This document shows, piece by piece, positions 27,328-36,583 of a stretch of 64,000 bases of DNA. The translations under genes and the position numbers were made by a program. How positions within the stretch are numbered: position 1 is the first letter of the stretch; each line of letters begins with the position of its first letter. The stretch comes from Rhizobium mesoamericanum STM3625 (lineage in GTDB: Bacteria > Pseudomonadota > Alphaproteobacteria > Rhizobiales > Rhizobiaceae): contig NZ_HF536772.1 in NCBI RefSeq assembly GCF_000312665.1, positions 323,664 to 387,663 on the forward strand, read 5' to 3'. Under the pieces are notes generated by a model, which saw only the letters and a program-made list of their open reading frames with translations, was not told the DNA's origin and searched no databases.

Positions 27328-27348
27328 TTTGCTCACGCCTTGAGCAAA
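27328..27348. promoter_or_regulatory. Second TTGCTCA/TGAGCAA palindrome, O2
   Basis: TTTGCTCA (27328-27335) and TGAGCAAA (27341-27348) separated by CGCCT. It overlaps the last codons and stop of the SorC regulator gene. Its centre lies about 109 bases from O1, compatible with DNA looping or with a tetrameric regulator. It could alternatively be a transcription end signal of the regulator gene. Confidence 0.45.
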
Positions 27349-28286
27349 TATTCGGCCGTGTCTTCATCAGTGATCAATGCATTGATTTGGTGGCCCATCA
27401 CGGCTGCTTTGATCGCCTTGAATTTGCGCTTTCCCTTGCCGATTCCTATAACGGTCGAAGACTCACGCGATGGGATCGACGCGGAGGCGACGCGCTCATT
27501 GATCGGGTTGTCGAGGAGCTTGCCTTCGCCATCAAACACCCAGCCGCAGATCTCGCCGACGGCGCCGTTGCGCATCAGCTCCATCATCTCGTCCTTCTCG
27601 AGAAAGCCATCGACGCAGAGCGGGCCATCAATGCCGAGCTCACCGATGCCGACGAAGGTGACGTCGGCCTGTGCGCTGATTTCCAGTGTCGAACGCACGA
27701 GCTGCTGACCATGCAAGGTTTCCCTCTCCTCCGCCGACGTCACCAACACCGGAAGCGGCATTGGGAAATGCCGCGCCTTCACTGCGTCTGCCATGCTGAA
27801 GATGACGTTGTAGTAGGCAGCTGAACCATCGGGCGCGATGTTGCCTGTCAAAGAGACGATGCGGTGATTGGGACATTCGATGGCGGGGAGCTGATCGACG
27901 GCCGCCTTCAATGTGCGACCGGTTCCGACAGCAAGCACGATGGGATCGGGACGTTTGAGCCAGCGCTCGATTTCCGCCGCAGCGGCCTCCGCGATCCCAA
28001 CCGTCGCCGAACCGGAGCCAGGGTCGCTAGGAACGACTTCGACATGTTTCAGGTTGAATTTCTTGCGAACTGCATTAGCCAGTTCGAGGCAGGCGGCAAT
28101 CGGATGATCGAGTCGAACCTTGATCAACCGCTCCGCGACCGCAAGCGACACAAGCCGCTGCGCCGATTGCCGCGAAATACCCATTGAAGAAGCGATTTCA
28201 TCTTGCGTCCGCCCCGCCACATAGTAGAGCCACCCGGCGCGCGCCGCGTCATCCAGCCGTCCGGCAGTCTCGGATTTTCTTACCAT
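27333..28286 (-). CDS. SorC-family transcriptional regulator of the polyol operon
   Basis: Regulator of 317 residues directly upstream of, and in the same direction as, the smo operon. The helix-turn-helix is in AARAGWLYYVAGRTQDEIASSMGISRQSAQRLV and the sensor domain shows LAVGTGRTLKAAVDQL, IVSLTGNIAPDGSAAYYNVIF, DVTFVGIGELG, GAVGEICGWVFD and the ending HQINALITDEDTAEYLLKA. The ATG at 28286 has a weak AGAGA site; a TTG one codon earlier is possible. Palindromes with TTGCTCA half sites lie at its own 3' end and over the smoE promoter. The inducer is probably a polyol, ketose or its phosphate. Confidence 0.9.
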   Translation of the reverse strand: MVRKSETAGRLDDAARAGWLYYVAGRTQDEIASSMGISRQSAQRLVSLAVAERLIKVRLDHPIAACLELANAVRKKFNLKHVEVVPSDPGSGSATVGIAEAAAAEIERWLKRPDPIVLAVGTGRTLKAAVDQLPAIECPNHRIVSLTGNIAPDGSAAYYNVIFSMADAVKARHFPMPLPVLVTSAEERETLHGQQLVRSTLEISAQADVTFVGIGELGIDGPLCVDGFLEKDEMMELMRNGAVGEICGWVFDGEGKLLDNPINERVASASIPSRESSTVIGIGKGKRKFKAIKAAVMGHQINALITDEDTAEYLLKA

Positions 28287-28514
28287 CAAGTCTCTACCAT
28301 GCTCAAGGAACCGGCTGCAGTCGGCGCTAAGCGCAGGTGCACGAGCGGCAGATCAAACCAGAATTCGGGCAAATGTCGAGTGCATTGAGAAACTGCGCAG
28401 CTTATTTTGTCACACTGCGCGGGAAGCGAATGCCATCTGCTTGTCATCTTTGTCGATCAAGCCTTGCTTGACCCGGCGATGGACTGCGGGCTAACTGGCC
28501 CCGAGGAAAAAACT

Positions 28515-29168
28515 GTGCGAATTCTGCTGGTTGAAGATGACAGGATAATTGGCGAAGCGGTGCGAGATCATATCGCCGCTGCCAATCATGCCGTGGATTG
28601 GGTACAAAATCTCGCCGATGCCGACGCCGCAGCACGGCCTGTCAATTATGGGGTAATACTTCTCGACCTTCAGCTGCCCGACGGCAGCGGCGTCGACTTT
28701 CTTCGCCGTCTTCGCGAACAAGGCCTAAAGACGCCTGTCATCGTTCTGACGGCACGTGATCAAATCTCCGACCGCATTGATGGACTGAACGCGGGTGCCG
28801 ACGACTATCTTGTGAAGCCGTTTAACCTAGACGAACTGGAAGCGCGCATTATGGCGGTCGCGCGTCGCTATGATGCCAATCCGCATCCCGTACTCCGCAT
28901 TTCCGATATCGAGATCAACCGGCCACTACACCAACTATCAGTGGCCGGCGAAACGATCATCCTGACGAGCCGCGAATGGGCGGTGCTGGATCTCTTGACA
29001 GCTCGTCCAGGTGCGATCGTCCCAAAGGGCCGGATCGAGGAAGCGCTCTATGCGTTCGGCTCGGAGATCGAAAGCAACACGGTCGAAGTCTATGTGAGCC
29101 GCTTACGCAAGAAGATCGGCAAAGACAGGATCCGCACAGCACGCGGTATCGGCTATACACTTGGATGA
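28515..29168 (+). CDS. OmpR-family response regulator
   Basis: Two-component response regulator of 217 residues. The GTG at 28515 follows GAGG by 8 bases; the longer open frame to 28407 has no family similarity at its start. The receiver domain has the acidic pair in LLVEDDRIIG, the phospho-acceptor Asp in VILLDLQLPDGSG, the Thr in VIVLTARDQ and the Lys in YLVKPFNLDELEAR. The C-terminal winged helix ends with NTVEVYVSRLRKKIG and ARGIGYTLG, as in QseB/PmrA/TctD-type regulators. Its stop overlaps the kinase ATG (ATGA), so the pair is co-translated. The signal is unknown. Confidence 0.92.
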   Translation: MRILLVEDDRIIGEAVRDHIAAANHAVDWVQNLADADAAARPVNYGVILLDLQLPDGSGVDFLRRLREQGLKTPVIVLTARDQISDRIDGLNAGADDYLVKPFNLDELEARIMAVARRYDANPHPVLRISDIEINRPLHQLSVAGETIILTSREWAVLDLLTARPGAIVPKGRIEEALYAFGSEIESNTVEVYVSRLRKKIGKDRIRTARGIGYTLG

Positions 29169-30526
29169 AGATGAGACGCGAACGCAGCATCACCGGACCG
29201 CTCATTCTTGCCCTGACGACCGTCATAGTCGTGTTCTGGCTTGCGGCGACAGGCCTCAGCGTTCGCGTGATGCAGCAAGAATTCGACGAGATTTTCGATA
29301 GCGCCCAACAGGAGACGACAGAGCGCCTGTTGGCTCTCATCCTTGATGATCTGAACCAGAACTCGACGATCGATCCGCGCAGCGTCGCCATGCTCAATAC
29401 TGCGGCCAGCCGCGAGTATCTGACCTATCAGGTGCGCGACTCCAAGGGCATGGTGGTGCTGCGCTCGAACGATGCCCCGGCCGAGCCCTTCGATGCGCCG
29501 CTTCGCACAGGTTTCCATAACGCGGCGACGGCTCGCATCTACACCGAGATGGCGGCCGACGGTTCTCTGTTCCTGCAAGTGGCTGACCGCTTCGAGAACC
29601 GGCATGAAGCCGTGCGCGAAAGCTCCCTGACGCTGCTCATCCCCTTGATCGCACTCATTCCTGCTAGCATCTTTGCGATCTGGTTCATCGTTGGACGCGC
29701 GCTGCGACCAATCGAGACGCTTCGACGAGACATCGGGACCAAGGACAGTGGCAACATGGCCGAAGTTGATGCTGGGAGCCTGCCTGTGGAATTGCGGCCG
29801 ATCGCGCGATCGGTCAACCTTCTCCTCGGACGTCTGCGCGCCGCCCTCGAAGCAGAGCGCGAATTCACCGCCAACAGTGCGCACGAGTTGAGAACGCCGA
29901 TCGCCGGAGCGCTTGCACAGACCCAGCGACTTATGGAGGAACTACCGCCCGGCGCAACGCAGGATCGTGTCCACCAAGTCGAGAGCTCACTGGTCAATCT
30001 CAGCCGTTTGGCGGAGAAGCTTTTGCAACTGTCACGCGCCGAAGCCGGCATCGGCGGGAGCTCAACTGCGGTCGACCTGCGCCCGGTCCTCGACATGGTG
30101 GTCACGGACTTCCAACGCGACAGGCAAACGAACGGCAGGCTTCAATATTCCGCCGCACCGGATGCAAAGCTCGTTCGCAACGCCGACATGGACGCCTTCG
30201 GCATCGTCACCCGAAACCTGATCGAGAATGCGCTGCTGCACGGCGACCCGGATCTGCCGGTCAACGTCTCCCTCGAAAGCGGCGGTGTCATCCGCGTCGT
30301 CAACGGAGGACCGCTGGTTCGCGACACCGAGATGGTCAGCCTGAAGAAGCGCTTCAACCGCGGCAAGACGACAGCATCCGGTTCCGGGCTTGGATTAGCA
30401 ATTGCCGACCGGATCATTGCCCAAATGGGTGGGACACTGGAATTGTCGTCGCCGGCGAGCGGCAAAAAAACCGGCTTCGAAGCGAAAGTGACGCTTCCAG
30501 CCCAGCCCGGATTTGGCTTGCAATAG
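29165..30526 (+). CDS. Sensor histidine kinase
   Basis: Membrane histidine kinase of 453 residues, partner of the preceding regulator. The ATG at 29165 overlaps the regulator stop. Two membrane segments (ITGPLILALTTVIVVFWLAATGL, and LTLLIPLIALIPASIFAIWFIVG near residue 160) flank a periplasmic sensor of about 120 residues. The H-box is ANSAHELRTPIAGALAQT, the N-box NLIENALLHGD and the G-box SGSGLGLAIADRII. The architecture resembles QseC/TctE kinases. No target operon is identifiable; the ROK kinase gene follows 52 bases later and might be cotranscribed. Confidence 0.92.
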   Translation: MKMRRERSITGPLILALTTVIVVFWLAATGLSVRVMQQEFDEIFDSAQQETTERLLALILDDLNQNSTIDPRSVAMLNTAASREYLTYQVRDSKGMVVLRSNDAPAEPFDAPLRTGFHNAATARIYTEMAADGSLFLQVADRFENRHEAVRESSLTLLIPLIALIPASIFAIWFIVGRALRPIETLRRDIGTKDSGNMAEVDAGSLPVELRPIARSVNLLLGRLRAALEAEREFTANSAHELRTPIAGALAQTQRLMEELPPGATQDRVHQVESSLVNLSRLAEKLLQLSRAEAGIGGSSTAVDLRPVLDMVVTDFQRDRQTNGRLQYSAAPDAKLVRNADMDAFGIVTRNLIENALLHGDPDLPVNVSLESGGVIRVVNGGPLVRDTEMVSLKKRFNRGKTTASGSGLGLAIADRIIAQMGGTLELSSPASGKKTGFEAKVTLPAQPGFGLQ

Positions 30527-30578
30527 CCGCGGAACGGTGCGAGCAGACGAAGAGGCCCTCCAAAGCAGCAGAACCAGA

Positions 30579-31496
30579 ATGATCATCTCTTTCGACATCG
30601 GCGGCTCCGCCATCAAGGGCGGCATGGCGCATTCGGAAGCCGACATCACGCCGCTCGGTCGTCGCCCGACCCCCAAGGACGACTTTTCCGCCTTCATCAG
30701 TACGCTGAGCGCTATCATCGCGGAAACCGGCGAGCAGCCAACACGCCTTGCCTTCTCGATCGCGGGCGTCGTCGATCCGGATACGCAGAAGCTCACCTGC
30801 GCCAATATTCCCTGTATTCACGGCCGCAATCTTGCCGCCGATCTCGAAGCCGAACTGGGGCTGCCGGTTTTGATCGCCAACGACGCGGACTGTTTCGCCA
30901 TGGCGGAAGCCGATCTTGGCGCTGGGCGTGGCCACCGCATCGTTTTGGGTGCCATTCTCGGTACCGGCGTTGGAGGCGGTATCGTCGCAGACGGCCGGCT
31001 GATCAATGCCGCCGGCGGCTTTGCCGGCGAGTGGGGCCATGGCCCAGCACTGGCGTCTTACGCAGGCAATCCACCCGTAGCGATCCCGGCCTATCCCTGC
31101 GGTTGCGGCCAAAAGGGCTGCGTCGACACGGTCGGCGGCGCCCGCGGTCTCGAGCGTTTGCATAAGACGCTGCATGGCGCCGATCTCTCCAGCCAGGAGA
31201 TCATCGATGATTGGCTGAAAGGCGAGGCTGGGGCCGCGCGCACGATCGACGTTTTCGTCGATCTCGTCGCCTCACCACTCGCACTGACGGTCAACATTAC
31301 CGGCGCGACCATCGTTCCCGTCGGTGGTGGACTTTCCAATGTTGAACCGCTGCTTGCGGAGCTGGATAAGGCAGTCCGTCAGCGCATCCTGCGCAAATTC
31401 CATCGCCCGCTGGTGGTTCGCAGCGAATGCCGCGTCGAGCCCGGCCTGATCGGTGCCGCGCTCCTCGGCTTGAAAGCGGAAGCCGCTCAATCGTGA
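30579..31496 (+). CDS. ROK-family sugar kinase (N-acetylglucosamine/glucokinase-like)
   Basis: ATP-dependent hexose or amino-sugar kinase of 305 residues. The ATP phosphate loop is ISFDIGGSAIKGG, the catalytic Asp is in IANDADCFAMAEADLGAG, GTGVGGGIV and INAAGGFAGEWGHGP follow, and the zinc motif CGCGQKGCVDT is complete. The combination fits NagK/glucokinase-type ROK enzymes without a DNA-binding domain. The ribosome site is weak. It is followed by a strong bidirectional terminator. The substrate cannot be fixed; N-acetylglucosamine or N-acetylmannosamine are the leading options. Confidence 0.88.
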   Translation: MIISFDIGGSAIKGGMAHSEADITPLGRRPTPKDDFSAFISTLSAIIAETGEQPTRLAFSIAGVVDPDTQKLTCANIPCIHGRNLAADLEAELGLPVLIANDADCFAMAEADLGAGRGHRIVLGAILGTGVGGGIVADGRLINAAGGFAGEWGHGPALASYAGNPPVAIPAYPCGCGQKGCVDTVGGARGLERLHKTLHGADLSSQEIIDDWLKGEAGAARTIDVFVDLVASPLALTVNITGATIVPVGGGLSNVEPLLAELDKAVRQRILRKFHRPLVVRSECRVEPGLIGAALLGLKAEAAQS

Positions 31497-31509
31497 GCTC
31501 AGTCAAAAG

Positions 31510-31542
31510 AAGATGGCGCGGTTCTCACCGCGCCATCTTTTT
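31510..31542. terminator. Bidirectional terminator between ROK kinase and RND gene
   Basis: Perfect 13-base arms AAGATGGCGCGGT (31510-31522) and ACCGCGCCATCTT (31527-31539) with a TCTC loop, followed by a T-run on the plus strand and preceded by an A-rich stretch, so also T-rich on the minus strand. It lies between two convergent stops. Confidence 0.9.
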
Positions 31543-34500
31543 CATTCAGCGGCCATAGCCGGCGGGTGCGCGGCCTCCGCCTCTGGCTCATTGCCATTGG
31601 CAGCATCTACCTGCCCCCCTGCCGTCTGCGGCTCCTTGCCGAAGAACAGGGCGTAGGCAGCCGGCAGCACCAGGATTGTCAGAACCGTCGCCACCAGAAT
31701 GCCGCCCATCATGGCGTAAGCCAGCGGGCCCCAGAAGACACCGCGTGAGATCGGGATTAGGGCCAGGACAGCAGTCAGCGCCGTCAACATGATCGGGCGG
31801 AAACGTCGGACCGCGGCACCGACGATCGCTTCCTGCCGATGCATCCCCGCCTTGATGTCCTGGTCGATTTGGTCGACGAGGATGATCGAATTGCGGATGA
31901 TGATGCCAAGAAGTGCGATGACACCGAGGATTGCGACGAAGCCGAACGGTGCACCCGATATGAGGAGCGCAGCGGCCGCACCGATGATTCCGAGCGGGCC
32001 GGTCGCCAGCACGAGCATCGCCTTGCCGAAGTGCTGCAGCTGCGCCATCAGCAAGATGACGATGACGACGAGCATGATCGGCGCCTTGGCCGCGATTGAG
32101 GCCTGGCTTTCGGCGGAATCTTCAGCACCACCCTGTATCTCAACCTTATAGCCCGCTGGAAGGCTGTCACGCAGCGACTGCATGTCGGCATACATCTTCA
32201 TGACGACATCATTGGACTGCACGCCGTCCGGCAGCGTTGCACGTACAGTGATCGTCGGCAGACGGTCGCGCCGCCATTCAATCCCCTGCTCCAGAACCGG
32301 CACCACCTTGGCAACCTGCGAGACTGGAACGAAGCCGCCAAAATCCGTCGGTACGTAGACCGAATTGACCGCCGACAGCAGCGAGCGGTTGGCCTCGGGC
32401 TCACGGGCAACGATCGAAACTGTCTCCTCGCCATCACGGAAGTCGTCAAGCGGCGCACCGGACACCGCCGTCTGCAGCATTTGACGAACACGCTGCGACG
32501 TGACCCCGAGAGCACGGGCACGGTCCTGGTCGATCACCAGCTTCATCGCCGGTACCGGCTCCAGCCAATCGTCATGGATCGCACCGAGCAGCGGATTGCC
32601 CTGGAACTTTGCCTTTACCTCGTCGGCGATCTTGCGGACTTCCTGGCGATCCGTCCCCATGACGCGCATCTGCACCGGCCAGCCCGTCGGGGGGCCGAGG
32701 AACAGACGATCCACTTTGCCGCGGATATCGGGGAAGTCCTCCGCAAGGATGGTCCGCAGCTTCACGATCAATCGTTCACGCGCCGGCTCGTCGTTGGCCA
32801 TGACTAGAAGCTGCGCGAAGTTAGGATTGCGAAGCTGCTGGTCGAGCGGCAGGAAGAAGCGCGGGGCGCCCTCGCCAATGTAGGTGGCGACGAACCTCTT
32901 GTCCCTGTCATCCATGATCTTGGCTTCGAGCGCCTTTGCCTGTGTCTCGACTTCCTTGATGCTGGTGCCTTCGGGCAGCCAGAGGTCGACGAGGATTTCC
33001 GGGCGCGAAGACTGCGGGAAGAAGTTCTGCGGGATGAACTGGAACGCCCAAAGACTGGTCGCAAAGGTCACCAGCGTCATGGCGATGACGATGATGCGAT
33101 GGCGCACGGCCCAACTTACCGTCGCTCTGAGGCGGTGATAGAAGGGCGTGTCGAAGGCATCGTGATGCTCGCCCGCATGATGGCGCTGCTTCAGGATCAT
33201 GTAGCCGAGCCATGGCGTGAAATACACCGCCACGAACCACGAGACGACGAGCGCGATGCCGACGACGTAAAACAGCGTGCGCACATATTCACCGGCCGTC
33301 GAGGCTGCAAAGCCAACGGGAATGAAGCCGGCTGTGGTGATCAGCGTTCCCGTCAGCATCGGGAAGGCAGTCGAAGAATATGCGAAGCTCGCAGCCTCGA
33401 TCTTGACAAGCCCTTCCTCGAGTTTTCGTTCCATCAATTCGACTACGATCATCGCGTCATCCACCAGCAGGCCGAGTGCGATGATAAGAGCGCCGAGCGA
33501 AATGCGCTGCAGGTCGATCCCGAGCTCGTACATGATGGCAAAGGTTGCAGCCAGCACGAGCGGGATAGCAATCGCGATGACGAGCCCCGAGCGCCAGCCG
33601 ATCGACAGGAAGGAGACGATTAACACGATGATCAATGCTTCGCCGAGCGCATGCATGAACTCGCTGATTGCATCAGTGACGACGTCGGGCTGATTGGAAA
33701 TCTGGTCGACCGCCACGCCGTAAGGCAGTGATCCCTCGAAGCGCTGGTAGGTGGCTTCAACATCCTTGCCGACGTCGGTCACCTTGAAGCCCTTCGCCAT
33801 GACGACGCCAACTTGGACGCTCTCGTGACCGTTGAAGCGATATTTGCGCTGATAAGGATCCTCGAGGCCGGAATAGACCGTGGCGATGTCGCCAAGACGC
33901 GTTACCTGATTGCCAGCCTTCAGCCGTAGTTCGCGGATGTCCTCGGCTTTCGTCACGTCTCCTTCGACCGAGATGCGCACGGAACGCGTGCCGGTATCGA
34001 CAGCGCCGGCTGGATCGACACTGTTTTGACCCTTGATCGCGTTCTGCAGGTCGAGCACGGTCAGGCCGCGTTCAGCCAATGCCTTCGACGACACGTCAAT
34101 GTAGATCTTCTCAGGCTGATCGCCGATGATCACCGCCTTTTCGACGCCCGGAGTCGTCAGCAGCATGTCGCGCGCTTGGATCGCGAATTTCTTCAGTTCG
34201 GGATAGCTGTAGCCATCGCCGCTGATCGAATGCAGCGTGATGTAGGTGTCTCCGAACTCGTCGTTGAAATAGGGCCCGAGCAGCCCTTCCGGCAGCTCAT
34301 TGGAAATGTCGCCGACCTTTTTGCGAACCTGATAGAACGCGTCGGCCACGTCGGCCGAATTGGTATCACCCTTGACCTGCAGCGTGATGATGGCGCTGCC
34401 GGCGCGCGTATAGGATTTGACCCAATCGATGTGCGGGGTTTCCTGCAGCTTGCGCTCGATCTTGTTGACGACCTGGTCTTCCATTTCCTGGATGGAAGCA

Positions 34501-34688
34501 CCTGGCCAGATGGCCTGTACGACCATAACGCGGAAGGTGAAATCCGGGTCTTCCTTCTGGCCCATGCGCATTAAGCCGAGCAGGCCAGTGATAATGATCA
34601 AGCCGAACAGGAAACGCGCGATACTTGGATGGCCAATCGCCCATCGCGACAGGTTGAAGGGACGCTTCTCGGCGGTCGAGTTGTCCAT
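31542..34688 (-). CDS. RND efflux transporter, inner-membrane pump
   Basis: Proton-driven export pump of 1048 residues, the usual RND length. It has the duplicated 6+6 membrane segments with large periplasmic loops. The first segment is ARFLFGLIIITGLLGL; the proton-relay acidic pair in membrane segment 4 is LGLLVDDAMIVVELME (Asp410-Asp411), and IIIRNSIILVDQID is the equivalent in the second half. It belongs to the AcrB-like superfamily, nearer to the multidrug branch with short MFP partners than to the CusA metal branch. The ATG at 34688 follows AGAGGAT. It lies 23 bases after the adaptor gene. No outer-membrane factor gene is adjacent, so it probably shares a TolC-like channel encoded elsewhere. 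Confidence 0.93.
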   Translation of the reverse strand: MDNSTAEKRPFNLSRWAIGHPSIARFLFGLIIITGLLGLMRMGQKEDPDFTFRVMVVQAIWPGASIQEMEDQVVNKIERKLQETPHIDWVKSYTRAGSAIITLQVKGDTNSADVADAFYQVRKKVGDISNELPEGLLGPYFNDEFGDTYITLHSISGDGYSYPELKKFAIQARDMLLTTPGVEKAVIIGDQPEKIYIDVSSKALAERGLTVLDLQNAIKGQNSVDPAGAVDTGTRSVRISVEGDVTKAEDIRELRLKAGNQVTRLGDIATVYSGLEDPYQRKYRFNGHESVQVGVVMAKGFKVTDVGKDVEATYQRFEGSLPYGVAVDQISNQPDVVTDAISEFMHALGEALIIVLIVSFLSIGWRSGLVIAIAIPLVLAATFAIMYELGIDLQRISLGALIIALGLLVDDAMIVVELMERKLEEGLVKIEAASFAYSSTAFPMLTGTLITTAGFIPVGFAASTAGEYVRTLFYVVGIALVVSWFVAVYFTPWLGYMILKQRHHAGEHHDAFDTPFYHRLRATVSWAVRHRIIVIAMTLVTFATSLWAFQFIPQNFFPQSSRPEILVDLWLPEGTSIKEVETQAKALEAKIMDDRDKRFVATYIGEGAPRFFLPLDQQLRNPNFAQLLVMANDEPARERLIVKLRTILAEDFPDIRGKVDRLFLGPPTGWPVQMRVMGTDRQEVRKIADEVKAKFQGNPLLGAIHDDWLEPVPAMKLVIDQDRARALGVTSQRVRQMLQTAVSGAPLDDFRDGEETVSIVAREPEANRSLLSAVNSVYVPTDFGGFVPVSQVAKVVPVLEQGIEWRRDRLPTITVRATLPDGVQSNDVVMKMYADMQSLRDSLPAGYKVEIQGGAEDSAESQASIAAKAPIMLVVIVILLMAQLQHFGKAMLVLATGPLGIIGAAAALLISGAPFGFVAILGVIALLGIIIRNSIILVDQIDQDIKAGMHRQEAIVGAAVRRFRPIMLTALTAVLALIPISRGVFWGPLAYAMMGGILVATVLTILVLPAAYALFFGKEPQTAGGQVDAANGNEPEAEAAHPPAMAAE

Positions 34689-34711
34689 GATCGTATCCTC
34701 TGCTTCCGGGC

Positions 34712-35848
34712 TTAGCGAATGATGTCGCCGGTTTCGGCTTGCGCCGACTGCTGTTCCGGCAGCTTGATCTTGAGGTTCTCGGTCATGAACTGCGTGCCGG
34801 CCGCAACGACGAGATCGCCTGTTTTCAGCCCGTCGGCGACGTGTACGCCGCCGCCGGTGAAGTCCGACACCTTGACCTCGCGAGCATGGACGATCGATGC
34901 ATTACGGTCGACGACCCAGACGATCTTCTTGCCGTCCTTCTCGGCAAGTGCACTGAGCGGAATAGCAACGTTGGTCTCGGCATTGCCAACAGCAGCCTCG
35001 ATCGTCGCCGTCATGCCAAGGAGCACGCGATCGTCGGTCGGAAGGCTGACGCGAACCGAGAAGGTCCGTGACTGCGCATCGGCACTGCCGGAAACCTCGC
35101 GCACCTTTCCATCGAGCACTAGCTTGTTGTCGGACCAGAAGCTGGCCTTGACCGTCTTGCCCGGCTTGAACTCTGCTATGTCGTTTTCCGGGACAGCAAT
35201 CTGCACTTCCTTTTCCCCGTCGAGCGCGACGGTGACGACGGGCGTACCTGCCGCGACAACGGCTCCGGTATCCGCGCTGATCGACGTTACGATGCCATTC
35301 CGGTCGGCCTTGAGCTCCGTATAGGCGACCTGGTTCTTGGCCTGATCGAGTGACGACGCTGCTGCATCGCGCGTTGAGACTGCTTGATCATAGCTGAGCG
35401 CGGCCTGTTCCATCTGCGATTTTGCCGTGACGCTCTTGTCAAACAGTTGCTGAGCGCGCTTGTTGGCGAGATCGGCCGTTCCCACACCCTTTTGGGCAGC
35501 GGCGAGGTTCGCCTCCGCGGTCTTGACCGCCAGCTCATAATCGGTTGGATCGATTGCAGCGAGCAGGTCGCCTGGCTTGACGTGATCGCCGATATTAACG
35601 CGACGGTCAGTAATCTTTCCGGCAACGCGGAAGCCAAGATTCATCTCGACGCGCGCCTTCACCGCACCAGAGTAATCCAGCGCGCGCTTATCGCCAGCGT
35701 CGGCAATCTCTACCACCTTGACCGGCCGGATAATCTCTTTCGTCTCGGCCTTCTTTTCCTCGTTGCAGCCGGATAGGGTAAACGCAACGGCGCCAAGGAG
35801 CGCGAGACTGACAAGGGACGGCAACTGGATCGTCTTCAGCGAAATCAT
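34712..35848 (-). CDS. RND periplasmic adaptor (membrane fusion) lipoprotein
   Basis: Periplasmic adaptor of 378 residues. The ATG at 35848 follows AGGAG by 8 bases; an in-frame GTG three codons earlier overlaps that site and was rejected. The N-terminus is a lipoprotein signal with lipobox LSGC, so the mature protein would be lipid-anchored. Then come the barrel-sandwich half (VRVEMNLGFRVAGKITDRRVNIGDHV in part), a helical hairpin (ANLAAAQKGVGTADLANKRA, SYDQAVSTRDAAASSLDQA), the second half AYTELKADRNGIVTSI, and beta-barrel and membrane-proximal domains. It is the middle gene of tetR-MFP-RND. Confidence 0.92.
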   Translation of the reverse strand: MISLKTIQLPSLVSLALLGAVAFTLSGCNEEKKAETKEIIRPVKVVEIADAGDKRALDYSGAVKARVEMNLGFRVAGKITDRRVNIGDHVKPGDLLAAIDPTDYELAVKTAEANLAAAQKGVGTADLANKRAQQLFDKSVTAKSQMEQAALSYDQAVSTRDAAASSLDQAKNQVAYTELKADRNGIVTSISADTGAVVAAGTPVVTVALDGEKEVQIAVPENDIAEFKPGKTVKASFWSDNKLVLDGKVREVSGSADAQSRTFSVRVSLPTDDRVLLGMTATIEAAVGNAETNVAIPLSALAEKDGKKIVWVVDRNASIVHAREVKVSDFTGGGVHVADGLKTGDLVVAAGTQFMTENLKIKLPEQQSAQAETGDIIR

Positions 35849-35899
35849 CTTTCGCACTCCTGAAATGAGTTATCGGTGCTCTGCGGCTCTTGCCGCGTG

Positions 35900-36520
35900 C
35901 TATTTTTTTAATGCCTTGATCGTGAATTCGACCAACTCGTCGACGGTGGCACGGTTCGTCTTGGCGAGACATTGCGCCACCATCTGCGGATGACAGAGGG
36001 TAACTGTGGCCGCCCCGAAACAGCGGGACGCGACATCCGCGTCCTGCTCAGCGAACTCGCCGGCTGCAATTCCTTCGCGGATCACATCAGCGAGCAATTC
36101 ATGAATGCTGTCGACATGCTTCTCGATGACGTGCCAGTCACGCTCGATGGCGACGACGACCATCTCATGCACTTTCTCCTGGTCAAGCATGGTCTCGACC
36201 GTCATTTGGTATTGGCCCTGTACGAATTTGCGCAGCCGATCGGACGCGCTGATCGGCAGATGGCAGGCGTCGTAGGCCATCTGATAGCTGTGGGCGAGCA
36301 TGCGGCCGCAAATCGCCTGGTGGATCTCCACCTTCGACGCGAAGAATCGGTAGACATTGGCTGGCGACATACCGAGATCGCGGGCGATGTCGGCAACCGT
36401 TGTCTTCGTATATCCGTAATGACGGAAAAGCCGTTCGGCAGCGTCCAGAATGCGCGTCACATTCTCCTGACGGACCACTTCGCTGGTATTTTCCGCGGCA
36501 TCGCTGATCAATTCGGACAC
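35900..36520 (-). CDS. TetR-family repressor of the efflux operon
   Basis: Repressor of 206 residues with a GTG start at 36520. The N-terminal helix-turn-helix (residues 18-65) is ILDAAERLFRHYGYTKTTVADIARDLGMSPANVYRFF, a standard TetR domain; the C-terminal helical ligand domain has a Cys in ASRCFGAATVTLCHPQM. It is the first gene of the tetR-MFP-RND operon, all in one direction. A 36-base palindrome lies 5 bases upstream of its start, over the predicted -10 box, so it most likely represses itself and the pump and is released by a pump substrate. Confidence 0.92.
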   Translation of the reverse strand: MSELISDAAENTSEVVRQENVTRILDAAERLFRHYGYTKTTVADIARDLGMSPANVYRFFASKVEIHQAICGRMLAHSYQMAYDACHLPISASDRLRKFVQGQYQMTVETMLDQEKVHEMVVVAIERDWHVIEKHVDSIHELLADVIREGIAAGEFAEQDADVASRCFGAATVTLCHPQMVAQCLAKTNRATVDELVEFTIKALKK

Positions 36521-36525
36521 CTCAC

Positions 36526-36561
36526 TTACGATTGACGATTTTCGAATTTCGTCAGTCGTAA
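36526..36561. promoter_or_regulatory. TetR operator palindrome
   Basis: TTACGATTGACGA (36526-36538) and TCGTCAGTCGTAA (36549-36561) are reverse complements with one mismatch, around TTTTCGAATT, whose TTCGAA core is itself symmetric. The length and symmetry suit a site for two TetR dimers. It covers the -10 box and ends 5 bases before the tetR start. Confidence 0.8.
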
Positions 36562-36583
36562 AATATCAGTCCTAATTTGTCAA
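36555..36583 (-). promoter_or_regulatory. Candidate promoter of the tetR-MFP-RND operon
   Basis: On the minus strand: perfect TTGACA (36583-36578), a 17-base spacer and TACGAC (36560-36555). The poor -10 lies inside the right arm of the palindrome, so repressor and RNA polymerase would compete. Confidence 0.6.
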
